Part shown: in pieces, positions 16,271-24,695 of the stretch
How the letters are laid out: each line of letters begins with the position of its first letter
Position numbering within the stretch: position 1 is the stretch's first letter
DNA from: Chloroflexota bacterium
GTDB taxonomy: Bacteria > Chloroflexota > Limnocylindria > P2-11E
Assembly: GCA_005882765.1 (NCBI GenBank)
Contig: VBDV01000115.1
Coordinates: 1 to 49,719, forward strand
Direction of reading: 5' to 3'
DNA: 49,719 nt
Made by a program: the position numbers and the translations under genes
Notes under the pieces: model-generated
Told to the model about the DNA's origin: nothing
Seen by the model: only the letters and a program-made list of their open reading frames with translations
Databases searched by the model: none

Positions 16271-17613
16271 ACTCGTTCCGTCGATTCTTCGGACGCGATG
16301 ACGGCGAAAGTGGCCAGGCCGTCGTTCTCTTCGCGATCATGATGCTGGCCCTGCTGTTCGCCGTTGGCCTGGCGATCGACGCCGGCCAGCTCTACTCGTC
16401 CAAGCGCGCGCAACAGGAGGCCGCTGACGCGGCAGCGTTCGCAGGCGCAGTCGTGCTCTACCAGCAGGGCTCGGGCGCGGAGGCCATCGCGGCCGCTCGC
16501 ACTGACGCCCTCACCAACGGCTTCTCGAGCGGCGGTGCGTGCCTGCTTTCAACGCCCGGCCCGTGCACGGACGCGGCGAGCCAGACAACGGTCACCGTCT
16601 ACTGGCCCCCCATCTCGGGCTCGTTTCTCGGAAACGTCAAGCACATCGAGGTCGAGATCACGCGACAGGTGAAGACCTCTCTTGTGCCCGCCGAGGCAGC
16701 GTTCAACCCGGTGCGCGCTCGCGGCGTGGCGGGGTCGGAGCCTCTCAACAACGGCTACGCCATCATGGCGCTCGACCGCGGCGGCATTGACCGAGGGTTT
16801 TGGACCGGCAGCAACGGCCACGTAGACCTGAACGGCGGCGGCATCCTCGTGAACTCGACAAGCTCCAATGCCTCCGAGAACGACCAAAATCAATCCTCGA
16901 ACTTCAGCATCGAAACGCCTTGGGGCCTCGATGTGACCGGCCAGGCGACCGGGCACTGGACCGACCTCACCCCGCCAGTGCCGGTCAATGCCGGGCACAG
17001 CCAGGTCCCGGACCCGTTCGCGCTTTTTCCTCCGCCACCGGTTTGTGCTTCGGCGCCTTGCGCAGTGACCCCCGTGTACACATCGTTGCCTGGCGCGGTC
17101 GGAGGTGTGGTGACTCTCGATCCCGGGATCTACAAGGTGAAAATCAAGGGATCAGGTAACGATGTCTTCAATATGAATCCCGGCATCTACATCGTTGAGC
17201 AGGGCTTCGACACGTCCGGCAACGGTCTCGTAAGTGGCTCAAACGTCTTCATCTTCAACACGTACAGCAACTACCCGGGGAGCCCAGGGTTGAGTCCCAC
17301 CTGCAGCGACGTCTCCCTCACCGGTAACGGCAACATTGTGCTGTCGGCCATGACCACGGGAGTTTGGCAGAACCTGCTCTTCTTCCAGGATCCGCTGTGC
17401 ACGAACCCCTTCGAGATCGGCGGAAATGGGACCTTTAGTGGAACGGGCTCGCTCTATCTGCCATCGGCTCTGTTCATGCTCGACGGCAACAACGCCACGC
17501 TCAGCGGTAGCCAGCTCGTCGCGCGGCAGGTCGCGATCCAGCAGGGCAACATCACGATCAACTACGACCCGCACACCACCGCACAGCCGATCCTCCCGCG
17601 TCTCGCCGAGTAG
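16267..17613 (+). CDS. TadG-like pilus-assembly protein
   Basis: 448 residues. The N-terminal helix and signature (ESGQAVVLFAIMMLALLFAVGLAIDAGQLYSSKRAQQEAADAAAFAGA) are TadG-like. The remaining 380 residues are Gly/Asn/Ser/Thr-rich and look like stacked beta structure (repeated GNG, NGG and SGS turns), suggesting a surface-exposed fibre or adhesin. Six cysteines are scattered through it. It differs strongly from the TadG at 8391-9992 beyond the first 60 residues, so the two modules probably display different surface domains. It is the last gene of its operon, followed by a strong terminator. Confidence 0.85.
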   Translation: MNSFRRFFGRDDGESGQAVVLFAIMMLALLFAVGLAIDAGQLYSSKRAQQEAADAAAFAGAVVLYQQGSGAEAIAAARTDALTNGFSSGGACLLSTPGPCTDAASQTTVTVYWPPISGSFLGNVKHIEVEITRQVKTSLVPAEAAFNPVRARGVAGSEPLNNGYAIMALDRGGIDRGFWTGSNGHVDLNGGGILVNSTSSNASENDQNQSSNFSIETPWGLDVTGQATGHWTDLTPPVPVNAGHSQVPDPFALFPPPPVCASAPCAVTPVYTSLPGAVGGVVTLDPGIYKVKIKGSGNDVFNMNPGIYIVEQGFDTSGNGLVSGSNVFIFNTYSNYPGSPGLSPTCSDVSLTGNGNIVLSAMTTGVWQNLLFFQDPLCTNPFEIGGNGTFSGTGSLYLPSALFMLDGNNATLSGSQLVARQVAIQQGNITINYDPHTTAQPILPRLAE

Positions 17614-17634
17614 ACCCCAACCTCGGTCTTAGCG

Positions 17635-17668
17635 GAAGGCCCGCCGAAAGGCGGGCCTTCTTCTTTTC
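17635..17668 (+). terminator. Rho-independent terminator after the second TadG
   Basis: Perfect 11-bp stem GAAGGCCCGCC (17635-17645), GAAA tetraloop, GGCGGGCCTTC (17650-17660), then a T-rich tract TTCTTTT. It lies 21 bases after the TadG stop. Confidence 0.9.
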
Positions 17669-17704
17669 CCCCTTCCAGGTGATCCAGAGCGGCCGGCAGC
17701 GCGA

Positions 17705-17710
17705 TAGCGT
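17705..17710 (+). promoter_or_regulatory. -10 box before the small exported protein (leaderless type)
   Basis: TAGCGT seven bases before the GTG at 17718. It supports that codon as the start rather than the ATC-led frame further upstream. Confidence 0.4.
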
Positions 17711-17717
17711 CGGCAGC

Positions 17718-17948
17718 GTGAAGAAGGCTCTCGTCGTCGTCACATCGCTCGCACTCCTCGCGATGCTCTGGATGGGTGCGGCGCACACACTGAGCGCCCG
17801 GGGCGACGCACCTCGTCCGGTAACGCGAGGCGCGACCGAAACCACCGAAGTGCTGCGCGTCCAAAGCGTCCAGGTCGACACCTTCGAGATCGACATGCAC
17901 GACGGCGGCGTGTGGGGCCAACCGCGGAGCGACTCCGACGGCGGCTAA
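17718..17948 (+). CDS. Small exported or membrane-anchored protein, unknown
   Basis: 76 residues. KKALVVVTSLALLAMLWMGAAHTLSA is a signal peptide or N-terminal anchor. A polar tail of 45 residues follows, acidic at its end (ETTEVLRVQSVQVDTFEIDMHDG, then a Gly/Ser/Asp tail). I recognise no family. It sits alone between the Tad terminator and the convergent DUF885 gene and has its own promoter box. Codon use resembles the neighbours, so I consider it real but uncharacterised. Confidence 0.55.
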   Translation: MKKALVVVTSLALLAMLWMGAAHTLSARGDAPRPVTRGATETTEVLRVQSVQVDTFEIDMHDGGVWGQPRSDSDGG

Positions 17949-17969
17949 CGCGTTCGGCGGTGCCGCCTC

Positions 17970-19592
17970 TTAGAGGCCGAGCTCCGTCGCCAAGAGCTTC
18001 GGCGGAAGCGATCCCGCTCCGAGCAGGCGATCGTGAAAGAGCCTCATCCCCCAGCCCGCGGCGCGCGCTTTGTCGCGTAGCGCGAGGATCGCCTCTCGAC
18101 CGAGCGCGTAGCTCGATGGCTGGAGCGGACTCTGCGCGTAGCGGCGGACCTCGGCGACCGCGTTCGGCGTCTCGAGGCGCGCGCGCTCGACCATGAACCG
18201 GACCGCGTGATCGAAGCTCATCTCCCCCGTCGCGAGGCCGACGTCGACCGTGACGCGGGACGCGCGCCACAGAAGATCCTTGAGACGGAGCAGCCTCGTC
18301 TCGGGGGAATCGAGGTAGCCGAGCTCGGTCATGAGCTCTTCCACGTAGAGACCCCACCCTTCGACCATCAAATTCGATCGGATCGCCTTGCGCGCGAGTG
18401 ACGGTTGATCCGCCGCGACGGTGAGCTGGAGATGGTGCCCGGGATAGCCCTCGTGGCACGCGATGACCGCGATGCCCGCGCGCGGGTGACCCTCGAGCCT
18501 CTCGCGGCGGGTCTTTTCGTCGTCGTGCGCGTCGGGGAGCGTCACCCAGAAGCGCCCGCGGCGCGACGGCTCGAACGGGCCGGCACCGACGTATGCCGCG
18601 TAGGGATAGGTCGGACGCTGGAACTCGGGCATCGCCTCGACAACGAGATCCTCACCGTACGGGACCGTGGCGAGGCCCGACGTCGCGACCGCCAGACGCG
18701 ACCGCTCCATCTCGGCGCGGTACGTCTCGACAAGCGTGTCCTCGGTGGGGTGGTCTTGGCGCAGGGCCTCGACCGCGGCGCGCCAGTCCTGATGGCCGAT
18801 CTCCATCGCCGCGGCGTTGAGCGCGGCTTCGGTCTCGCCGTAGAACTCGTCACCCCACTCGCGAAGCGACGCCGCATCGTGATCGAGCAGCTCCTTCTGT
18901 TTCAGCCACTCGTCGACGGCGTCGCGTCCGATCGCGAACGTCCCGCGCGCCTTCGGCAAGAGCTCCTTCTCGAGCCAGAGCGCGTATGCCTCGAGCGCAC
19001 TCGCCGCGGCTTCGGCGGCGGGCCGGAACGCGCGCTCCGCGGCGCGCTCAAGCGCGCTTGCTGTCGGCACCATCGCCTGCGTGCCGACGCGCAGGAAGGT
19101 CGCCCCCGCGGGCACGGAGCGAAGAGCGATCTCGACGAACTCGGGCGGCACGAGCGCCGGATCGAGATTCGCCTTCGCCGCTTCGAGCGCGGCCGGAGCG
19201 TGCGCGAGTCGCTCGGCGAGCGTCGCGACGCGCTCGGCGAGCGGCGCGTGCTCGCGCAGGAACGCGTAGTACGCGCCGCGGATGATCGGGTCGGAGTAGA
19301 TGGTTGGCTGCCTCCGCCACCGCGCGAACGTGCGAACGGCACGCTCGCCGCGCAGGTCCGCGACGATCAGCGCGCGGTCGATACGCTCCGCAGGAAAGAG
19401 CTCGTTCTCGGTGAAGGCCTCGAAGCGCGCGAGCGACTCATCGTTGAAGCGGTCGCGCGCCGCGAATCCGTCGGCGCTGAAGTCACCGAGGCGATCGTCG
19501 TGAGCGTGGATCCCCGCGATCGATGCCGTGACGGGATCGAGCGCGTAGCGCCCGTGGACGAAGTCGTAGGCGTCCTGGCCGAAGCCCGTGAG
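17970..19592 (-). CDS. DUF885 family putative metallopeptidase, no canonical start codon
   Basis: 540 codons from the base after the TatA stop. DUF885 character runs the full length: an N-terminal DPVTASIAGIHAHDDRLGDFS (family pattern DPxxATxxGxHxYDxRLxDxS), a long helical middle and the zinc site HEGYPGHH at residues 380-387, followed by MVEGWGLYVEELMTELG. These proteins are predicted zinc carboxypeptidase-like enzymes; no signal peptide is seen. The oddity is the start. Between the TatA TAG (19593-19595) and a GTG at 19151 there is no ATG, GTG or TTG in frame, and none in any frame near the junction. Starting at 19151 would remove about 147 conserved residues. TAG readthrough from TatA, a near-cognate start or a sequence error are all possible. 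Confidence 0.8.
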   Translation of the reverse strand, partial: LTGFGQDAYDFVHGRYALDPVTASIAGIHAHDDRLGDFSADGFAARDRFNDESLARFEAFTENELFPAERIDRALIVADLRGERAVRTFARWRRQPTIYSDPIIRGAYYAFLREHAPLAERVATLAERLAHAPAALEAAKANLDPALVPPEFVEIALRSVPAGATFLRVGTQAMVPTASALERAAERAFRPAAEAAASALEAYALWLEKELLPKARGTFAIGRDAVDEWLKQKELLDHDAASLREWGDEFYGETEAALNAAAMEIGHQDWRAAVEALRQDHPTEDTLVETYRAEMERSRLAVATSGLATVPYGEDLVVEAMPEFQRPTYPYAAYVGAGPFEPSRRGRFWVTLPDAHDDEKTRRERLEGHPRAGIAVIACHEGYPGHHLQLTVAADQPSLARKAIRSNLMVEGWGLYVEELMTELGYLDSPETRLLRLKDLLWRASRVTVDVGLATGEMSFDHAVRFMVERARLETPNAVAEVRRYAQSPLQPSSYALGREAILALRDKARAAGWGMRLFHDRLLGAGSLPPKLLATELGL

Positions 19593-19868
19593 CTAGAGCG
19601 CTTGCCCGCAGTTGGTGCAGAACTTGGAGTCGCTGGCGTTGGGCCGCCCGCAGTTGCGGCAGTAGACCGTCGTGCCGGGCGCCGCAGGCGCGGCGGTCGT
19701 CGTCGAACCGGCCGCGACAGATGCGGTCTTGTCGTTCGTCGATTCGTCTCGGAAGCTCCGCACACCCTTGCCAAGCTGGCCGAGGACGTCGGGTAGCTTC
19801 CCCGCCCCGAAAACGATCAGCACGACCGCGAGGACGAGGATGAGCTCTGGGCCACCGATATTCGGCAT
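19593..19868 (-). CDS. tatA: TatA-type twin-arginine translocase with C-terminal zinc ribbon
   Basis: 91 residues. IGGPELILVLAVVLIVFGAGKLPDVLGQLGKGVRSFRDE is the TatA/B core: periplasmic lead, one helix, the FG(A)GKLP hinge and the amphipathic helix. After an Ala/Thr linker the protein ends in a zinc ribbon with two CxxC pairs (YCRNCG and FCTNCG). Standard TatA proteins lack this ribbon. A Shine-Dalgarno-like GAGGGAG sits six bases before the ATG, and a TACACT box lies about 44 bases upstream, so this transcript seems to have a leader. TatC is not in the window. The TAG stop is directly followed, in the same frame, by the DUF885 coding sequence. Confidence 0.9.
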   Translation of the reverse strand: MPNIGGPELILVLAVVLIVFGAGKLPDVLGQLGKGVRSFRDESTNDKTASVAAGSTTTAAPAAPGTTVYCRNCGRPNASDSKFCTNCGQAL

Positions 19869-19927
19869 CGTTCACTCCCTCGCGAGGCGCTCGATCGGCC
19901 TCGATCTCGTCAGTGTAGACAGGTTTT

Positions 19928-20731
19928 CTAGACGAACAGACCGTCCAGCAGACCGAGGAAGAGCGGGATGACGACGAGGAGCATCAGCGCGGGCAGGTAG
20001 CAAAGGACCAGGACGAGCATGAGCCGTCCTTCGACTCGACCGGCGGCGTCGAGGCTCTTGGCGCGCTCCGACGCGCGGAGCCGGTCTCGATGATCCCGCA
20101 GGACGACGAGCGCACCTCTGCCTAGGTCGCGGGATCGCTCGAGATCGCCCGCGATCGACGCAAGCGTGGACAATCCAACTCCGGCCGCCTCACGTGCAAG
20201 CGCTGGAAAGAGCGGCGCTCCGAGGGCATAGGACCGTGCGGCGGCGGCCATCGCGCGATCGGTCAAACCGCCGCCCGGACCTCTCTCGGCTATCGCGACG
20301 AACGCGGTCTCGATCGGACGGCCGCTCGCGACGAGGGCCTCGGCCCACTCAACGAGCGCGACGAGGGCGCGGTCCGCGTCGGACCGCTGAGACGCCGCGG
20401 CGCGCTCCGCCCGCAAAGTCGGCGCGATGAACCCCGCGTAACCGGCACCGGCGACCACGACAGGGCCGACCGGCGCGAAGAGACCGACGACCGCGGCGGC
20501 CGCGGCGCCGACGAGCGCGAGGACGATCTTCGCGCGCACAAGCTCGGCCTCGGTCCAACCGAGCCCGCTTTGCACGAGAGCCGGCGTGACGAGCACGGAC
20601 CGCACACGGTTCGGAAGCTGCGCTCGCGGCGCGAGTCGCGCCAGTCGTTTTCCGACCGGCGATCGAGGCCGGCTCGCAAGGACGGCCGCCAGCACCGCGG
20701 TCGCGGCGAGGGCCGCTCCGACAGCGATCAG
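19928..20731 (-). CDS. tadC: TadC, type II secretion F-domain platform protein
   Basis: 267 residues if started at a CTG (20731) that overlaps the TadB stop as CTGA; 255 from the GTG at 20695. The CTG start adds LIAVGAALAATA, completing an N-terminal helix. Two further helix pairs flank a cytoplasmic T2SSF domain (ALVEWAEALVASGRPIETAFVAIAERGPGG, with SLDAAGRVEGRLM before the last helices). It acts with TadB as the inner-membrane platform turned by the TadA ATPase during Flp pilus assembly. It is the last gene of the ten-gene Tad operon. The family call is strong; the start codon is unusual. Confidence 0.88.
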   Translation of the reverse strand: MIAVGAALAATAVLAAVLASRPRSPVGKRLARLAPRAQLPNRVRSVLVTPALVQSGLGWTEAELVRAKIVLALVGAAAAAVVGLFAPVGPVVVAGAGYAGFIAPTLRAERAAASQRSDADRALVALVEWAEALVASGRPIETAFVAIAERGPGGGLTDRAMAAAARSYALGAPLFPALAREAAGVGLSTLASIAGDLERSRDLGRGALVVLRDHRDRLRASERAKSLDAAGRVEGRLMLVLVLCYLPALMLLVVIPLFLGLLDGLFV

Positions 20732-21579
20732 CGTCGCACCGCGACTGTCGCCCGGCGGCTCGCGATCACGCCGACCACTTCGAGCACCGCCGCCGCGGGA
20801 ATAAGCACGAATCGTCCGATCGGCTGGCCAAGTGTGGCCGCGAGCGACGGAACCGTGAGGGCGATATACGCCGCGATCGCCGGCACGACGAGCGCAAGCA
20901 AGATGACCTGTGCCCGGAGGCCACCGGTGCGCGCTCTCACCTCCTCATCGAGCCGCTCCTCGAAGGCCAAACGGTCGGCCACGGCAGCGACGAGGATCGC
21001 GGCGCGCTCGTATGGGAGCCGTGACTCGATTCCGATCGCGAGCGTTTCGAACGCCAGCTGGGACCGCGCGTCGCTCTTCGAACGATGCGCTGCCGTCCGG
21101 AGGGCCCGATCGAGTGGGGCGCCAAGGTCGAATGCGCGGAGCGCGTCGACGAAGGGGCGTCGCGCCAGCCGGTCTTCCGTCCCCTCTGTCGCCCGCCGGA
21201 GTGCCTCGGGAAGTGACGCGCCGGATCGCAAAGCAGCTTCGGTGGCGCGGAGTAGACGTGTGGTTGCACGTCGTGCCCGTTCGCGAGCGGCCCCCGCTCG
21301 CGAACGCACGAGGATCGACGGACCAACTGCGGACACAGCGACAGAGACCGCCACTGGGAGTGCCGTCGCGATCGAAAGAACCGCGCCGGCGAGGATGCAG
21401 CCAGTGCGCAGCGCCTCCCATCTTGTGAGTGGCCAGCGCCAGCCGGCGTCATCGAGATGGCGGAGATCGGGATGCGCGAGGGACAGAGGGGGCCAGGATC
21501 GTCCACGCGCGAACGGGGCGAAGATCGCGCTGCTCATCGCGAGAGCGGCGGCGAGCGCTCCGGCTGCCTCAACCGTCAT
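20728..21579 (-). CDS. tadB: TadB, type II secretion F-domain platform protein
   Basis: 283 residues: two N-terminal helices, a cytoplasmic T2SSF domain (LLRATEAALRSGASLPEALRRATEG, later FETLAIGIESRLPYERAAILVAAVADRLAFEERL) and C-terminal helices. It partners TadC in the pilus platform. The start overlaps the TadA stop by four bases. Confidence 0.88.
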   Translation of the reverse strand: MTVEAAGALAAALAMSSAIFAPFARGRSWPPLSLAHPDLRHLDDAGWRWPLTRWEALRTGCILAGAVLSIATALPVAVSVAVSAVGPSILVRSRAGAARERARRATTRLLRATEAALRSGASLPEALRRATEGTEDRLARRPFVDALRAFDLGAPLDRALRTAAHRSKSDARSQLAFETLAIGIESRLPYERAAILVAAVADRLAFEERLDEEVRARTGGLRAQVILLALVVPAIAAYIALTVPSLAATLGQPIGRFVLIPAAAVLEVVGVIASRRATVAVRR

Positions 21580-22718
21580 ACGAGGCGCTGTCGCAGGCGC
21601 GCCGGCATCCGGACGGAAAGCTCGCCGGCGCGCCAGAGATGTGTGACACCACCGTCCTCGATCGCGGCGATCTCGCGCACGGATCGGCTGCCCGCGCGAT
21701 CGCGAACGACGTGGACCAGGATGTCGATGCCCTGGGCGACCTGACGCGCTATCGCCGCTTCTCCGAGCTCTCCGGCGCGTGCGAGCAGCAGCGCGAGGCG
21801 GTCGATGGCCCCCGCCGCCGAACCCGCATGTATGGTCGTGAGGGAGCCTTCATGCCCGGTGCTGAGCGCCTCGATCAGCGCCGACGCCTCGCGCGGTGTG
21901 CGGACTTCGCCAACGAGGATGCGATCGGGACGCATGCGCAGGGCGTTCGCGACGAGATCGGCGATCCCTATGCCGGACCCATCACGCACCGGCACGCACT
22001 CGAGATGCACGACATGCGGATGCGGGAGAACGAGCTCGTTCGTGTCTTCGATCACGACGAGTCGCTCGTCGTCCGGTATCGCCGCGGCCAGGGAGCGGAG
22101 CAACGTGCTCTTGCCCGATCCGGTGGCACCGCTCACGAGGATGCTCGCGCGCTCGCGCACGCAGGCTTCAAGCAGAGCCGCCGCATCGTCGAGCAGACCG
22201 CCTGCGACCCAGGACGGCGCCGCCCCGCGCAGCGGCACCGAGAGCCGGTTGAACTTCCGTATCGAAAGGCTGGGCCCGCCTATCGGCGCGATGACCGCAT
22301 TCGCCCGGCTTCCGTCGCGCATACGCGCGTCGACGAATGGCCGCTCGAGCGTCAGCTCGCGTCCGACGCTTCCGGCGATTCGGTGCGCGAGCTCGGCGAC
22401 CTCGTCGGCTCCGCGAAACGCGACAGCGGCGCGCTCCAGCCGGCCCGAGCGCTCGCAGAAAACGTCCCGAGGCCCGTTGACGAGGACGTCGGTCACAAGG
22501 GGATCGTCGAGTAGCTGCTGGAGCGGTCCGAAACCGAACAGCTCCGCACACATCGCATCGAGCTCCGCCTCGGTGAGGGGCGCGCGCGCCGCGGCCCGGA
22601 CGCGCTCGCGGAGAAGGACTCGCCGCGCGGGCTCGGCATAGACCGCCAGGAGTCCCGCGGGATCGATCCCTGCGGCGACCTCGGCACGCACCCGAGCAAC
22701 GAGCGCCGGATCGATCAT
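21576..22718 (-). CDS. tadA: TadA/CpaF secretion ATPase
   Basis: 380 residues of the VirB11/CpaF family. Walker A is GATGSGKS at 197-204, and VVIEDTNEL, RILVGEVR (Walker B) near 267-273 and the His-box TGHEGSLTTIHA near 288-299 follow. An N-terminal domain (FGFGPLQQLLDDPLVTDVLVNGP) is typical of CpaF. It powers Flp pilus assembly at the cytoplasmic face of TadB/TadC. It is encoded between TadZ and TadB with four-base overlaps on both sides. Confidence 0.95.
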   Translation of the reverse strand: MIDPALVARVRAEVAAGIDPAGLLAVYAEPARRVLLRERVRAAARAPLTEAELDAMCAELFGFGPLQQLLDDPLVTDVLVNGPRDVFCERSGRLERAAVAFRGADEVAELAHRIAGSVGRELTLERPFVDARMRDGSRANAVIAPIGGPSLSIRKFNRLSVPLRGAAPSWVAGGLLDDAAALLEACVRERASILVSGATGSGKSTLLRSLAAAIPDDERLVVIEDTNELVLPHPHVVHLECVPVRDGSGIGIADLVANALRMRPDRILVGEVRTPREASALIEALSTGHEGSLTTIHAGSAAGAIDRLALLLARAGELGEAAIARQVAQGIDILVHVVRDRAGSRSVREIAAIEDGGVTHLWRAGELSVRMPARLRQRLV

Positions 22719-23488
22719 GCCAGCGCGCGAAGAAGGGTGTCGACCGCGCGCAGGGTCGGAGCGCGCGCCGCGAAGGCGTCATCCGCGAGGTAAGCGTCGT
22801 GCGGTATAGCGGCGAGGAGTGGAAAGCCGACGCGCTCCGCGACGCGCGTGCCGTCGTCTTCCGCCGCGCCGACAACGACCAACCCGACCGCGCAGGGGAT
22901 GCGCCCAAGAAGGGGCGCAGCGCAGAAGAGCGCCTGCAGTTGTGCGGACCTCGTTCCGGCCACGAGACACAGCCGGTCGAGGGACGACAGGATCGCCGGA
23001 TCGAGCGACTCGGCGCCGCAACCCAGATCGAGGACGGCCGCGCGGCCGGCCGCGCACGAATCGATCAGTCCGACGATCCGCTCGCCGTCGAATGTCGCGT
23101 GCAACGTAGGTGCGCCCGGGAGAAACGGAATCGCCGACCACCGCGAGACGAGCTCGGCCTCGCGCCCCGGTTGCAGCAGTGCGTCGGCGACGTTCGCCGC
23201 GGTCAGGCCTGCCCGGAGCGCGAGCGACGGAACCCATCGATCGAGATCGACGAGGAGCGGCGGCTCGCCACCCGCGGCGGAGCGATGGGCTAGCAATGCG
23301 GCAACGGTGCTCGAACCGGCTCCCGCCGACAGCGACCAGAACCCGACCCGTCGGCCTCGCCGGAGTGCCGCGGGACGGGTCGGTGCGATGGCGGCGAGCG
23401 GCTCCGTCCGACCGGTGGCCTCGCGCATGAAGGCGAGGGCGATCTGCGAGATCGGTGATGCGTCGAGGAACGCACGCAACCTGCTCAT
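22715..23488 (-). CDS. tadZ: TadZ/CpaE-like ParA-family protein with degenerate Walker A
   Basis: 257 residues with the MinD/ParA fold. The phosphate loop reads SLSAGAGSSTVAALLA (about residues 53-68), lacking the usual lysines of KGGxGKT. LLVDLDRW supplies the Asp of Walker A', and AAVLDLGCG a Walker B-like strand. TadZ proteins often have atypical loops; they localise the pilus machine at a pole and may not hydrolyse ATP. Position directly before TadA supports the call. Confidence 0.78.
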   Translation of the reverse strand: MSRLRAFLDASPISQIALAFMREATGRTEPLAAIAPTRPAALRRGRRVGFWSLSAGAGSSTVAALLAHRSAAGGEPPLLVDLDRWVPSLALRAGLTAANVADALLQPGREAELVSRWSAIPFLPGAPTLHATFDGERIVGLIDSCAAGRAAVLDLGCGAESLDPAILSSLDRLCLVAGTRSAQLQALFCAAPLLGRIPCAVGLVVVGAAEDDGTRVAERVGFPLLAAIPHDAYLADDAFAARAPTLRAVDTLLRALA

Positions 23489-24042
23489 CCGAAGAGCCAG
23501 CGCGCGATGCTTCCCTGACGTGCGAGCGCTCGTCTTTCAGGAGGCGCGCCGATCGCCGCGATATCGAACACGACCGGTCGGAGGACCCGACGCACCTCCC
23601 CGGCACGCAGCACGTCGCGCGTCGCCCACGCGCGGCGCCGCCAGCCGAACGATGCCTCGACACCGGACAGCAGATCGCGCACGAGTGCACGGCGGGCGGC
23701 ATTCGGCCGGCGCAGGAATCCCCCGGCTAAGAGGCGAGCCGTCTCCGGGCCGATGGGGAGCGACCGGACGTGAACCAGATCGAGCGCAAGCGACGGAAGG
23801 GGTAAGGGCGTGAGGTCTCTGCCGATCGCGGCGCGAGTGCCCGAAAGCGGTGCGAGCGTCTCGAGGCACACGGCGGCACGCACGCCGGCAAACGCAAGAA
23901 GCCGGCGTGCGCGATCGACAACGTGGTCGTCCACCTCGACGAACGCGCCCACCGGAGTCCGCGCGAGAGTGACCGCTCCGAGTGATGCGACGGCGGCATC
24001 AACCTCTCCCGGCACGAGGCGCTCGCAGCGCAGTACCGTCAC
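23485..24042 (-). CDS. Unknown protein of the Tad operon
   Basis: 185 residues, GTG start, no signal peptide and no clear membrane helix. The first 80 residues alternate short hydrophobic strands (AVASLGAVTLARTPVGAFVEV, RRLLAFAGVRAAVCLETLAPL) and the C-terminal half is Arg-rich (FGWRRRAWATR, VRRVLRPVVFD). I recognise no family. It sits two bases after the cpaB stop and overlaps tadZ by four bases, so it is made with the pilus machinery and may be a cytoplasmic accessory factor. Confidence 0.6.
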   Translation of the reverse strand: MTVLRCERLVPGEVDAAVASLGAVTLARTPVGAFVEVDDHVVDRARRLLAFAGVRAAVCLETLAPLSGTRAAIGRDLTPLPLPSLALDLVHVRSLPIGPETARLLAGGFLRRPNAARRALVRDLLSGVEASFGWRRRAWATRDVLRAGEVRRVLRPVVFDIAAIGAPPERRALARQGSIARWLFG

Positions 24043-24044
24043 GC

Positions 24045-24695
24045 TCAGCGCGATCCAGCGAGCGCCAGCACGAACGTGCTCGTCGCGATGCGATCGGCGA
24101 AGCGCACCTCGTCGAGCGCGTCGATCGCGACGACCACGCTGCCGATCCGGTCGCCGAGGCTCGTCGTCGATCCCTTCGATACCCCGGGACCCAACGGTGC
24201 CCCCGTTTCCGAGCGCACGTCGAGCACCATCGCGGCTTGCAATAGCAGCTCGGTGGTCCGCCCTCCGGGAGCGCGCCCCGCGACGGGTACCGCCATCACG
24301 TCGACGCGTGCACCCGGGACGATCGCGCCGCCCACCACCTGCGCCGCGTTCGCGACCGGCAGCGCGACGGCGCGCATGCCGATCGGTAACGCGAGACCCG
24401 TGTGAAACGACGCGGCCTCGTCGGAGAGCGCCGCACCAAAGAGGATCTGGCCGCGCCAGAGTGGTGCTCGCGGAAGCTTCCCCACCGCACCGGTTGTCTC
24501 GCCGAGCGCGCCTTGGGGTATCGAGTCCGCGGGCATCGACACAACCGCAAGGTCATCGGCCACGAGCGGATGAGTGGCGTCGACGTCGCGCGCGGCAACG
24601 ACGACCGGGCTCCGTTGCGCGCTTACGTAATAGAGGATCCCGGAGAGTGCCCCCGCAACGAGGGCAACCGCGATGAGCGCGCGCTGGCCGATCAA
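24045..24695 (-). CDS. cpaB: CpaB/RcpC-like pilus assembly protein
   Basis: 216 residues from a TTG overlapping the previous stop (TTGA). One N-terminal helix (LIAVALVAGALSGILYYVS) is followed by a SAF domain (VVVAARDVDATHPLVADDLAVVSMPADSIPQGAL) and the RcpC-type core (GMRAVALPVANAAQVVGGAIVPGARVDVMAVP). In diderms CpaB works near the secretin. No secretin is encoded here, so it probably acts in the wall space of a monoderm or stabilises the fibre. Confidence 0.88.
   Translation of the reverse strand: MIGQRALIAVALVAGALSGILYYVSAQRSPVVVAARDVDATHPLVADDLAVVSMPADSIPQGALGETTGAVGKLPRAPLWRGQILFGAALSDEAASFHTGLALPIGMRAVALPVANAAQVVGGAIVPGARVDVMAVPVAGRAPGGRTTELLLQAAMVLDVRSETGAPLGPGVSKGSTTSLGDRIGSVVVAIDALDEVRFADRIATSTFVLALAGSR

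Noticed and set aside
17970-19151. DUF885 gene starting at the GTG at 19151
   Set aside because: It would discard about 147 residues that carry the recognisable conserved N-terminal motif of the family.
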